A stretch of 5,827 bases of DNA, taken from NCBI GenBank assembly GCA_947074265.1, contig CAMTPD010000119.1, positions 1 to 5,827 on the forward strand, read 5' to 3'. Position 1 is the stretch's first letter; every line of letters starts with the position of its first letter. Below, piece after piece: positions 1 through 5,827 of the stretch. The translations under genes and the position numbers were made by a program. The notes under the pieces were generated by a model that saw only the letters and a list, made by a program, of their open reading frames with translations, was not told the DNA's origin and made no database searches. This stretch comes from an uncultured Porphyromonadaceae bacterium. Lineage in GTDB: Bacteria; Bacteroidota; Bacteroidia; Bacteroidales; CAMTPD01.

Positions 1-34
1 ATGCTTTGATTGTATCGTTTTGTTTTTATAAATT
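1..34. other. Short AT-rich flank downstream of the acyl-CoA synthetase
   Basis: These 34 bases follow the stop codon of the minus-strand synthetase gene. They are T-rich on the plus strand, and I find no clear stem-loop, so the operon's terminator, if it has one, lies outside the window. No gene is seen here. Confidence 0.5.
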
Positions 35-1699
35 CTATACAGGAACGATGTCTTGCTCTTTGAGTAAGGCGAGCCCTACGTCTTTGAGTTTGAACTTCTG
101 AATCTTTCCGCTGCCTGTCATCGGAAAGGCATCGACAAAGAATACGTATTTCGGAATCTTATGACGGGCTATTTTACCACGACAAAAGTCTTTCACGTCG
201 CTTTCGGTTACGTCGGCTCCCGGATGCAAAATCACAAAAGCACCTACTTCTTCCCCGTATCGGTCGGATGGAATGCCTGCTACTTGTACATCTTTTACGC
301 CTTCGAGATGGTACAAAAACTCTTCGATCTCGCGCGGATAAATGTTTTCGCCGCCTCGAATGATCATGTCTTTGATACGTCCGGTGATGCGGTAGTTGCC
401 GTCTTCACCCAAAATACCTAAGTCTCCACTGTGCAACCATCCGTCGGCATCGATGGCTTCGGCTGTTGCTTGCGGATTTTTATAGTATCCTTTCATTACT
501 AAATAACCGCGACAACACATCTCTCCTTGTACTCCCGGAGGACAAAGTTCGCCGGTTTCGGGGTCGATCACTGCAACCTCGGTGAATGGAAATGGTTTTC
601 CTACTGTCGTACAACGGGCTTCGAACGGATCGTCGAGCGTTGTGTGTGTCATGCCCGGTGAGCTTTCGGTAAGTCCGTACACACTAGTTATATGCGTAAT
701 GTGCATTTTGTCTGTTACCTTTCGCATTAGTTCGATCGGACAAAGGGCTCCTGCCATAATTCCGGTACGTAGTGAGGTAAGGTCAAACAGATCAAACATC
801 GGATGATTAAGCTCTGCAATAAACATGGTAGGAACTCCATAAAGCGCCGTACAACGTTCTTTGTGGATAGAAGCCAACACCACCAACGGGTCAAACTTTT
901 CTACCATTACTTGTGTGCATCCGTGAGTAAGACAGTTCATCGTTGCCAATACAATTCCGAAGCAATGAAATAATGGCACACAGCAGCACAGCTTATCATC
1001 GCCCGTAAAGCCCATGCCTTCGCCACAGAAATATCCGTTGTTGACGATGTTGTGATGCGTTAGCATTACTCCCTTTGGAAAGCCTGTTGTACCGGATGTA
1101 TATTGCATGTTCACCACATCGTGGCAATCCACTTTGCTTTTCTCTGCTATCAGTACTTCATCGTCGACGTTTTGTCCGAGTAGCAATAACTCGGAGGTGT
1201 TGTACATGCCTCGGTGCTTCTCCTGACCGATGTAAACAACATTTCTCAACTTCGGAAAACGTTCACTTTTGATATAGCCGCGTTGCTGCGTTTTGAGTTC
1301 GGGTAGCAACTCATACGTCATATCAATATAACTGCCGTCAAACACTCCTTCTGTTATACAAAGGGTGTGTATATCGGCATCTTCTACCAGAAATTCAAGT
1401 TCGTTTTGTTTGTAATTGGTATTTACCGTTACGAGTACGGCTCCAATCTTTGCTCCTGCGTACAAAAAGGTGAGCCAATCAGGAACATTCGTAGCCCAAA
1501 TACCTACATGTGTACCGCTGCGCACACCTATCGACATCAACCCCTTGGCCATATTGTCGACACGTTCGTTAAACTCTTTCCACGTAAAACGAAGATCGCG
1601 GTCGGAATATACCATGTATTCTTTATCGGGCGTTGTTTTTGCCCAGTGTTCTAGAAATTGTCCTATCGTACGGTTTGTTAGCTCTACTGTATGTGACAT
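35..1699 (-). CDS. AMP-forming acyl-CoA synthetase (fatty-acid/carboxylate--CoA ligase)
   Basis: This 554-residue protein is a full-length member of the ANL (acyl-AMP ligase) superfamily. It should activate a carboxylic acid with ATP to an acyl-adenylate and then transfer the acyl group to CoA in the cytoplasm. Visible core motifs are the phosphate-binding loop [12 protein letters not shown] (200-211), the YGLTES motif (341-346), the ATP-ribose-binding SGD (424-426), the hinge region with R441 and GGEN (449-452), and the C-terminal catalytic lysine in GSGK (K532). No key residue is missing. Overall it resembles medium/long-chain ligases of the FadD/ACSF2 type, but the chain length of the substrate cannot be read from sequence, so I give no symbol. 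The ATG at 1699 lies 12 bases after the stop of the upstream regulator gene, so the two are probably co-transcribed. There is no obvious Shine-Dalgarno site, as is usual in Bacteroidales. Confidence 0.93.
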   Translation of the reverse strand: MSHTVELTNRTIGQFLEHWAKTTPDKEYMVYSDRDLRFTWKEFNERVDNMAKGLMSIGVRSGTHVGIWATNVPDWLTFLYAGAKIGAVLVTVNTNYKQNELEFLVEDADIHTLCITEGVFDGSYIDMTYELLPELKTQQRGYIKSERFPKLRNVVYIGQEKHRGMYNTSELLLLGQNVDDEVLIAEKSKVDCHDVVNMQYTSGTTGFPKGVMLTHHNIVNNGYFCGEGMGFTGDDKLCCCVPLFHCFGIVLATMNCLTHGCTQVMVEKFDPLVVLASIHKERCTALYGVPTMFIAELNHPMFDLFDLTSLRTGIMAGALCPIELMRKVTDKMHITHITSVYGLTESSPGMTHTTLDDPFEARCTTVGKPFPFTEVAVIDPETGELCPPGVQGEMCCRGYLVMKGYYKNPQATAEAIDADGWLHSGDLGILGEDGNYRITGRIKDMIIRGGENIYPREIEEFLYHLEGVKDVQVAGIPSDRYGEEVGAFVILHPGADVTESDVKDFCRGKIARHKIPKYVFFVDAFPMTGSGKIQKFKLKDVGLALLKEQDIVPV

Positions 1700-1711
1700 G
1701 GTATCTTTATT

Positions 1712-2290
1712 TTAAATCGGAGTATAGACAACAGCTAATATACGCGCAGTATTGCCCGGCGCTGCATGTACATGATGTGCAACAATTGAGTCGTAATAAA
1801 TACTATCTCCTTCTTCTAATATATATTTGTGCTTACCGTAGTTGATCTCTACAACTCCATCCAAGACAAAGATAAATTCTTCTCCTTCGTGTGTAGACAT
1901 GACAAAGTCTGCCCCTTCGGATGCTTCTATATTAATTATGAATGGCTCCATATGACGACCCGACTTTTGCTTTGCCAGCGAGTAATAGTCCATATGTTTA
2001 CGAGAAGTTACATCGTTGTTTGAAAAGGAAATACCATCGGCATGTTCTCCACTTCGGCATACAATTGGGCCAAAGTCATTGTTGTCGTCTAAGAATGTAC
2101 CTAAACGTACTCCCAATACACGAGCGATTTTGATCAGTGGCGATAAAGATGGTACATGTTCATCTTTTTCAATGTGGTTTATTTGTTCCGTGCTAAGACC
2201 GGAACGTTCGGCTAGTTCTTCTACAGAAAGATTTCTGCTCTGACGCAATGCTTCTACTTTAGCACCGACTTTGCTTTTGTTCATTTCCAT
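1712..2290 (-). CDS. XRE-family transcriptional regulator with C-terminal cupin domain
   Basis: This is a 192-residue protein counted from the ATG at 2290. Residues about 8-62 form a lambda-repressor-like helix-turn-helix, with the core EELAERSGLSTEQINHIEK and a following PSLSPLIKIARVLGV helix. Residues about 115-187 form a cupin_2 barrel: H134 and E138 in THEGEEFIFVLDG, then GDSIYYDSIVAHHVH with H172/H173, give possible metal- or ligand-binding residues. Such HTH-cupin proteins are small-molecule-responsive regulators. By position, this one probably controls the ligase gene 12 bases downstream and perhaps itself; the ligand is unknown. The frame stays open upstream to an ATG at 2377, but that extension has no domain and overlaps a likely promoter box. 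The start is therefore placed at 2290, with the ATG at 2284, two codons later, as an equal alternative. Confidence 0.9.
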   Translation of the reverse strand: MEMNKSKVGAKVEALRQSRNLSVEELAERSGLSTEQINHIEKDEHVPSLSPLIKIARVLGVRLGTFLDDNNDFGPIVCRSGEHADGISFSNNDVTSRKHMDYYSLAKQKSGRHMEPFIINIEASEGADFVMSTHEGEEFIFVLDGVVEINYGKHKYILEEGDSIYYDSIVAHHVHAAPGNTARILAVVYTPI

Positions 2291-2355
2291 GCTTTTGCTA
2301 TTTATGATTGTAAAGCGGTTAGCTTTTTCATGTTTCAAATTGACACTATACACGG

Positions 2356-2363
2356 CAAAAATA
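2356..2363 (-). promoter_or_regulatory. Putative Bacteroidota -7 box for the regulator-ligase operon
   Basis: Read on the minus strand these bases are TATTTTTG, matching the TAnnTTTG -7 consensus of the Bacteroidota primary sigma factor. The box lies about 65 bases upstream of the preferred start at 2290. No good TTG -33 element is seen at the usual 19-21 base spacing, so the promoter may be weak or activator-dependent, or the match may be chance in AT-rich DNA. Confidence 0.45.
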
Positions 2364-2440
2364 GCATATAATTTCAATCATTACCATTAAAAGTATAATA
2401 ATTCGCAATAGCACTAACGTATTCACGGCATTAAAGGGAT

Positions 2441-2476
2441 AAAAAAAGGTCGGAACGTAAAACGCTCCGACCTTTT
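2441..2476 (-). terminator. Rho-independent terminator of rpsO
   Basis: On the minus strand a 10-bp GC-rich stem (arms 2463-2472 and 2448-2457, one G-T wobble) closes a 5-base loop and is followed by a run of seven T's (2447-2441). A/T pairs extend the stem outward. It starts about 20 bases after the rpsO stop and separates rpsO from the regulator gene downstream. The plus-strand side also carries four T's, but no plus-strand gene feeds into it. Confidence 0.9.
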
Positions 2477-2496
2477 AAGATCTTGTTCAAAAAGAA

Positions 2497-2766
2497 TTAC
2501 TTTCTGATACCTAGTTCTTTAATGATAGCACGGTATCTTTCGATTTCGATGTGCTTAAGGTAATCTAGCAAACGACGACGTTTACCTACCAACATTTTAA
2601 GAGCTCTCTCAGTGCTATAATCTTTGTGGTTTGACTTCAAGTGTTGAGTCAAATGAGAAATACGGTATGAAAACAAAGCAATCTGAGACTCTGCTGACCC
2701 AGTATCAGTGTTAGACTTTCCGTACTTTTCGAAGATTTCTTTCTTTTTAGCTGAATCTAAATACAT
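2497..2766 (-). CDS. rpsO: 30S ribosomal protein S15
   Basis: This 89-residue protein has the standard length of bacterial S15, a primary 16S rRNA-binding protein of the small-subunit platform that also takes part in an intersubunit bridge. The family pattern is clear: DTGSAESQIA near 21-30, the H38/H42 helix, HKD at 47-49, and the RRRLLDYL block at 63-70, ending in a basic GIRK tail. Residues equivalent to the known rRNA contacts of E. coli S15 (T22, G23, Q28, H42, D49) are kept. The gene is a single unit with its own promoter and terminator and is transcribed away from typA. S15 represses its own mRNA in several bacteria, but I see no recognisable leader structure here. Confidence 0.98.
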   Translation of the reverse strand: MYLDSAKKKEIFEKYGKSNTDTGSAESQIALFSYRISHLTQHLKSNHKDYSTERALKMLVGKRRRLLDYLKHIEIERYRAIIKELGIRK

Positions 2767-2813
2767 GATTTAGTACTTTAACTTATTAATAATGATATAT
2801 GAAATATTGGATG

Positions 2814-2843
2814 CAAAGATATTCATTACTTTTTGATTAACAA
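2814..2843 (-). promoter_or_regulatory. rpsO promoter (Bacteroidota type)
   Basis: On the minus strand the -7 box TATCTTTG (2821-2814) fits TAnnTTTG. A TTG at 2843-2841 sits 19 bases upstream, which is the expected -33 element and spacing. Transcription should begin near 2807, giving an AT-rich leader of about 40 bases before the rpsO ATG. This is the best-formed promoter in the window. Confidence 0.75.
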
Positions 2844-2880
2844 TAACTTTTGCTTCTTTTTTCTTTCAATTTATTTCTTG

Positions 2881-2888
2881 TACCTTTG
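2881..2888 (+). promoter_or_regulatory. typA promoter -7 box (Bacteroidota type)
   Basis: TACCTTTG is an exact match to TAnnTTTG and lies 20 bases before the typA ATG, so the leader is probably only about 10-15 bases. The expected -33 region is a T/C-rich run without a TTG at the usual spacing; the nearest TTTG (2849-2852) is 28 bases away, too far. The upstream T-rich tract may compensate. Confidence 0.65.
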
Positions 2889-2908
2889 CACCCACAAATT
2901 AAGTCTAG

Positions 2909-4705
2909 ATGCAAAAGATTAGAAACATTGCGATTATTGCGCACGTAGACCACGGTAAGACTACGCTCGTTGACAAAATGCTATTGGCAGGAAAGTTGTT
3001 CCGTGAAGACAAAGCTGAAATTGATCAGTTTTTGGATAGTAATGATCTTGAACGCGAAAGAGGTATTACGATTCTTGCAAAGAACGTATCGATCAACTAC
3101 AAAGATTGTAAGATTAATATTATTGACACTCCGGGACACGCCGACTTTGGTGGAGAGGTAGAGCGAGTACTGAACATGGCCGACGGCTGTTTATTGCTTG
3201 TTGATGCTTTTGAAGGGCCAATGCCTCAAACACGTTTCGTGCTTCAAAAAGCATTACAACTCGGACTTAAACCTATTGTTGTTGTAAACAAAGTTGACAA
3301 ACCAAACTGTCGTCCAGACGAAGTACATGAGATGGTATTCGATCTTATGTTTAGCTTGGATGCTACAGAGGAGCAGCTTGATTTCCATACAATTTACGGT
3401 TCTGCTAAACAAGGTTGGATGTCGGAAGACTGGAAACAACCAAAAGAAGATATTTTCTCTCTTCTTGATGCTATCATCGAATATATCCCGGCTCCTGAGC
3501 ACCTAGAGGGTACTCCTCAGATGTTGATCACATCTTTAGATTATTCTAAATATGTAGGCCGTATCGCAATTGGTCGCGTACACCGTGGCGAATTGAAAGA
3601 GAACCAAGACGTAATGCTTTGCAAGCGTGATGGCTCAATGGTTAAATCAAGAATTAAAGAAATTAACGTATTCGAAGGATTGGGTCGTAGAAAAGTGGAA
3701 TCTGTTCAGTCAGGTGACCTTTGCGCGCTTATCGGTATCGAAGGTTTCGAGATCGGAGACAGTATTGCTGACTTCCTAGAACCAGAACCATTGGAGCCAA
3801 TTGCGATCGACGAACCAACAATGTCGATGTTATTTACAATTAATGACTCTCCTTTTTTTGGAAAAGACGGAAAATATGTAACTTCGCGTCATATTTACGA
3901 ACGCCTACAAAAAGAACTAGATAAAAACCTCGCGCTTCGCGTGGTTCCGACAGAAAGTGCAGACGCATGGCTTGTATTTGGCCGTGGTGTACTTCACCTT
4001 TCCGTTCTTATTGAAACAATGCGTCGTGAAGGATATGAGTTGCAGGTAGGACAGCCTCAAGTTATCATCAAGGAAATCGACGGTGTTAAATGTGAGCCTG
4101 TAGAACAACTTACCATCAACGTTCCTGAAGAATCATCGAGCAAGATTATTGACCTTGTTACACGTCGTCGTGGTGAAATGACCATGATGGAAGCTAAGAA
4201 TGATCGTATCCACTTGGAATTTATGATTCCATCAAGAGGTATTATCGGACTTAACAACAGCGTCCTTACTGCTTCGGCTGGTGAAGCTATCATGGCACAC
4301 CGATTCTTGGAATATCAACCAATGAAAGCAGATATCGAACGTCGCCAAAACGGATCTATTATTTCGATGGAGCAAGGTACAGCTTTTGCTTACGCTCTTG
4401 ACAAACTACAAGACCGCGGACGCTTCTTCGTATCTCCGCAAGAAGAAGTTTATGCCGGACAAATCGTAGGTGAACATTCAAAAGAGGGTGACCTTGTAGT
4501 GAATGTTACTAAATCGAAGAAGCTTACCAACATGCGTGCTTCTGGTGCCGACGACAAAGCTAAACTAGCTCCTCCAATCATTTTCAGTTTGGAAGATTCA
4601 TTGGAATACATTAAAGAAGATGAGTACGTAGAAATTACGCCTAACTATCTTCGTCTTCGCAAGATCCTTCTTGATGAGAACGATCGCAAACGTGCGAAGA
4701 AATAA
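2909..4705 (+). CDS. typA: Ribosome-associated translational GTPase TypA/BipA
   Basis: This 598-residue protein has the usual length of TypA/BipA, an EF-G/LepA-like GTPase that binds 70S ribosomes and supports 50S subunit assembly and growth under stress or cold. The G motifs are complete: G1 AHVDHGKT (11-18), G2 RGIT (51-54), G3 DTPGH (73-77), G4 NKVD (127-130) and G5 GSAK (164-167). A beta-barrel domain II (about 200-290), EF-G-like domains III and V, and the TypA-specific C-terminal region follow. GIIGLN and [10 protein letters not shown], both typical of TypA, are present. The lysine-rich tail RKRAKK closes the protein. The ATG at 2909 gives the family N-terminus ([18 protein letters not shown]), with no Shine-Dalgarno site. 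It is divergent from rpsO and ends at a strong terminator. Confidence 0.98.
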   Translation: MQKIRNIAIIAHVDHGKTTLVDKMLLAGKLFREDKAEIDQFLDSNDLERERGITILAKNVSINYKDCKINIIDTPGHADFGGEVERVLNMADGCLLLVDAFEGPMPQTRFVLQKALQLGLKPIVVVNKVDKPNCRPDEVHEMVFDLMFSLDATEEQLDFHTIYGSAKQGWMSEDWKQPKEDIFSLLDAIIEYIPAPEHLEGTPQMLITSLDYSKYVGRIAIGRVHRGELKENQDVMLCKRDGSMVKSRIKEINVFEGLGRRKVESVQSGDLCALIGIEGFEIGDSIADFLEPEPLEPIAIDEPTMSMLFTINDSPFFGKDGKYVTSRHIYERLQKELDKNLALRVVPTESADAWLVFGRGVLHLSVLIETMRREGYELQVGQPQVIIKEIDGVKCEPVEQLTINVPEESSSKIIDLVTRRRGEMTMMEAKNDRIHLEFMIPSRGIIGLNNSVLTASAGEAIMAHRFLEYQPMKADIERRQNGSIISMEQGTAFAYALDKLQDRGRFFVSPQEEVYAGQIVGEHSKEGDLVVNVTKSKKLTNMRASGADDKAKLAPPIIFSLEDSLEYIKEDEYVEITPNYLRLRKILLDENDRKRAKK

Positions 4706-4742
4706 ACTAGATAATAGTTTCTTTTGCTCTATATATTAGAGG

Positions 4743-4776
4743 GAGGTCGTCTCATTGAGGCGGCCTCTATTTTTTT
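4743..4776 (+). terminator. Rho-independent terminator of typA
   Basis: An 11-bp stem (4743-4753 with 4757-4767, including two T-G wobbles) closes a three-base ATT loop and is followed by TA and seven T's (4770-4776). It begins 38 bases after the typA stop codon and points in the typA direction. Confidence 0.93.
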
Positions 4777-4971
4777 ATATACATCCCACTTCTCTTCAAC
4801 CACAAAGCATCGATTACATCGCAATTAAACCTTTTGCGCCACACACACTAAACAACTAACAGTCAACAGCTTTACATTTTAACACAGTCAAAATAAGCAT
4901 GTCTGTTCTAGCTTAAACTGCTATACCATAGAGACATAAGCCTAAAACCCGCAAAAGCCTTCAAAAAGTTT

Positions 4972-5055
4972 TCAATAAGGAATTTTGATGTCTGCACCAC
5001 GAACACATCGTAACACACTGGCTATAAAGCGTGTGCTAGTAGTGCTGCCGCCCAT
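4972..5055 (-). CDS. Possible 27-residue ORF, doubtful
   Basis: An ATG at 5055 opens 27 codons, starting MGGSTTSTRF and ending GADIKIPY before TGA. Most of it lies opposite the plus-strand mini-ORF at 4988-5065. It has no Shine-Dalgarno site and no promoter box. It could be the remnant of a longer frame, because related-looking codons continue beyond the stop. I do not recognise a function, and both antiparallel ORFs are unlikely to be real. Confidence 0.15.
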   Translation of the reverse strand: MGGSTTSTRFIASVLRCVRGADIKIPY

Positions 5056-5065
5056 TATATTGTAG
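4988..5065 (+). CDS. Possible 25-residue basic/hydrophobic ORF, doubtful
   Basis: An ATG at 4988 opens 25 codons beginning MSAPRTHRNT, followed by a basic stretch and a hydrophobic end (LVVLPPIIL), then TAG. An AAGGA (4975-4979) lies eight bases before the ATG, but Bacteroidales seldom rely on such sites. No promoter box is evident. It overlaps the minus-strand mini-ORF at 4972-5055. A short imperfect hairpin (5014-5022 with 5029-5035) falls inside it. It may be only a coincidental frame in a conserved or repeated intergenic block. Confidence 0.2.
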   Translation: MSAPRTHRNTLAIKRVLVVLPPIIL

Positions 5066-5198
5066 AAAAAAAACGAGTTCGATATAACCCCGGCATCGCG
5101 GATACGCATGTACTCCGACGTATATTTGACAGGCTAATTACCAACTCTGCAAAGCAAACCAATCTAAACCTCTAACGATATAAGTCTCGTATAGATAT

Positions 5199-5230
5199 AA
5201 AAAAAGGAGGCACCCGAAGGAACCTCCTTT
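5199..5230 (-). terminator. Rho-independent terminator of the TPR gene
   Basis: On the minus strand, arms 5230-5219 and 5214-5203 pair over 12 positions (one T-G wobble, one T-T mismatch) around a UUCG tetraloop closed by C-G, an unusually stable loop. A run of seven T's (5205-5199) overlaps the base of the stem. The stem starts 24 bases after the TPR gene's stop codon. Confidence 0.92.
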
Positions 5231-5254
5231 AATATCATTTTTCCGTAACCGGAA

Positions 5255-5749
5255 TTATTTTACTAGGCTTGAGAAAGCAGAGTTAGTTGCAAACTTAGCA
5301 AATTCAAGATCACTAGCAGCTTCTTTAGCCATAGATCTATCTCTCAAAATTGCAGCTTTCAAGTTGCTAACAACACCATCTACATTGTTTGTTCTAGCAG
5401 CAACGATTGCTTTTAGATAGTCTGTAGTAGCGTCTGCTTGATCAACATCGATTGCATTTAAAGTAGCTTGAGCTTTGCTGTAGTCTTTTGTCAAGATTTG
5501 AGCCAAAGCAGCATTGTTACTTTTAACTGCACCGAAAGCATTTACAGCTTTAGCATATTCACCTTGTTCTAGGTAAAGAACACCAAGAGCTTCGTTCAAC
5601 TCAGCTACACCGGCAGCGTTACCAAAATATTGTTGAGCTTTAGCTTTGTCTCCGTTTACAAGAGAGATCAAACCAAGGTTCATATATGTTTCTGGAGTGC
5701 TTGGGCTAGCTTGAGCAGCTTTGTCAAACATTTTCTTAGCTCCATCTAC
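5255..5749 (-). CDS. TPR-repeat protein, C-terminal fragment (5' end lost at junction)
   Basis: About 165 residues of the C-terminus remain, running from VDGAKKMFDKAAQ to SAFSSLVK. TPR-like helical pairs are visible: AKKMFDKAAQASPSTPETYMNLGLI, then NGDKAKAQQYFGNAAG, then EALGVLYLEQGEYAKAVNAFG, followed by a degenerate alanine-rich helical stretch. It closely resembles, from memory, the end of a Bacteroidales TPR protein of roughly 550-600 residues whose N-terminal part has a lipoprotein signal and an OmpA-like region. If so, this is the last quarter to third of an envelope-associated protein of unproven function. The frame remains open for one codon past 5749 as GTG, then meets TAG at 5758-5756 inside the fish-like repeat. 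That GTG is therefore not a real start, and the gene is cut, not naturally short. It is convergent with typA and has a strong terminator. Confidence 0.85.
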   Translation of the reverse strand, partial: VDGAKKMFDKAAQASPSTPETYMNLGLISLVNGDKAKAQQYFGNAAGVAELNEALGVLYLEQGEYAKAVNAFGAVKSNNAALAQILTKDYSKAQATLNAIDVDQADATTDYLKAIVAARTNNVDGVVSNLKAAILRDRSMAKEAASDLEFAKFATNSAFSSLVK

Positions 5750-5827
5750 CACACACTAACACACCCCCACCGCGTCAGTGTTACTGCAGTGCTGAGAATG
5801 ACCCACCACCCAAATAGTACCTGCTCT
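5750..5827. repeat. Teleost-type interspersed repeat fragment (non-bacterial)
   Basis: These bases match, from memory, a high-copy interspersed repeat of ostariophysan fish (catfishes, characins, cyprinids). Recognisable landmarks in order are CACACACTAACACACC, the GTCAGTG then ACTGCAGTGCTGAGAATGA block, CCACCACCCAAATA and TACCTGCTCT. The composition, rich in CA/CC with no coding frame, is unlike all the bacterial sequence to its left. It replaces the expected upstream part of the TPR gene. The exact edge is uncertain by a few bases (about 5747-5752) because both sides could supply the bases at the join. It runs to the end of the window. Confidence 0.72.

Larger units (their letters stand above)
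4777..5198. other. Gene-poor intergenic island between two facing terminators
   Basis: About 420 bases lie between the typA and TPR-gene terminators, so neither gene should be transcribed through it. No ORF longer than about 27 codons, no tRNA and no tandem repeat is seen. The base composition is patchy: A/C-rich near 4785-4890, then a mixed block at 4930-5060 holding two short antiparallel ORFs, then CG-containing sequence at 5070-5125. In the minus-strand frame of the 27-codon ORF, reading on past its stop gives KLFEGFCGF and further short open stretches broken by several stops, as a decayed reading frame might. The central block seems familiar to me as a recurring Bacteroides-type intergenic sequence, but that is recollection, not a search result. 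Confidence 0.45.

Noticed and set aside
161..1654. Several plus-strand ORFs of 65-99 codons opposite the acyl-CoA synthetase
   Set aside because: They are shadow frames of a strongly conserved minus-strand gene, rich in Cys/Phe/Tyr with no domain, and lack promoters.
1633..2243. Plus-strand ORFs of 63-75 codons opposite the regulator
   Set aside because: They are shadows of the XRE/cupin gene with no recognisable protein pattern.
2970..4293. Alternative-frame ORFs of 63-82 codons within typA
   Set aside because: The typA frame is fully conserved across all its domains; the others have no family features and no start signals.
4839..4850. CCACACACACTA here and CCACACACTAA at 5749-5759 as a shared repeat or recombination site
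   Set aside because: The match is about ten CA-rich bases and the flanks are unrelated; this is expected by chance in CA-rich DNA.
35..5749. Horizontal transfer of bacterial genes into a fish genome
   Set aside because: The bacterial part keeps intact genes, Bacteroidota promoters and Rho-independent terminators with no decay or introns, which fits living bacterial DNA and a chimeric contig far better.
5750..5752. GTG as start codon of a complete 165-residue TPR protein
   Set aside because: The GTG falls at the edge of the fish-like repeat and is followed directly by mid-repeat TPR sequence with no signal peptide. It is an accident of the join; the real start is missing.
1..5827. CRISPR array, tRNA/rRNA, insertion sequence or defence system
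   Set aside because: I looked for regularly spaced repeats, cloverleaf-like segments, transposase motifs and terminal inverted repeats and found none; the gene set is housekeeping plus one metabolic operon.

Overview
The window reads as ordinary chromosome of a Bacteroidales bacterium (Bacteroides/Parabacteroides-like), joined at its right edge to about 78 bases that look like a fish interspersed repeat. Four things point to Bacteroidales. Promoter -7 boxes fit the Bacteroidota form TAnnTTTG, for example TATCTTTG before rpsO and TACCTTTG before typA. The genes lack clear Shine-Dalgarno sites. The proteins resemble Bacteroides homologues. A TPR protein of a type I know from Bacteroidales lies at the right end. 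All calls come from reading the sequence; no search was run.

Layout. Positions 35-2290, minus strand: a two-gene operon of an XRE/cupin regulator followed 12 bases later by an AMP-forming acyl-CoA synthetase. Positions 2441-2766, minus strand: rpsO (ribosomal protein S15) with its own terminator. Positions 2767-2908: a compact divergent promoter region. Positions 2909-4705, plus strand: typA/bipA, a ribosome-associated GTPase, with a strong terminator at 4743-4776. Positions 4777-5198: a gene-poor stretch between two facing terminators, holding two tiny overlapping antiparallel ORFs and possibly a decayed or dispersed repeat. Positions 5199-5749, minus strand: a terminator and the C-terminal part of a TPR protein whose N-terminal part is missing. 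Positions 5750-5827: the fish-like repeat, which begins exactly where the TPR gene breaks off.

How the genes fit together. rpsO and typA are translation genes fired from back-to-back promoters. The regulator and ligase probably form a self-contained fatty-acid or carboxylate activation unit. The TPR gene is an unrelated envelope-type gene that converges on typA.

I see no convincing undescribed system. The two points worth checking are the bacterium/fish junction, most likely a chimeric contig or host contamination, and the intergenic island at 4777-5198.
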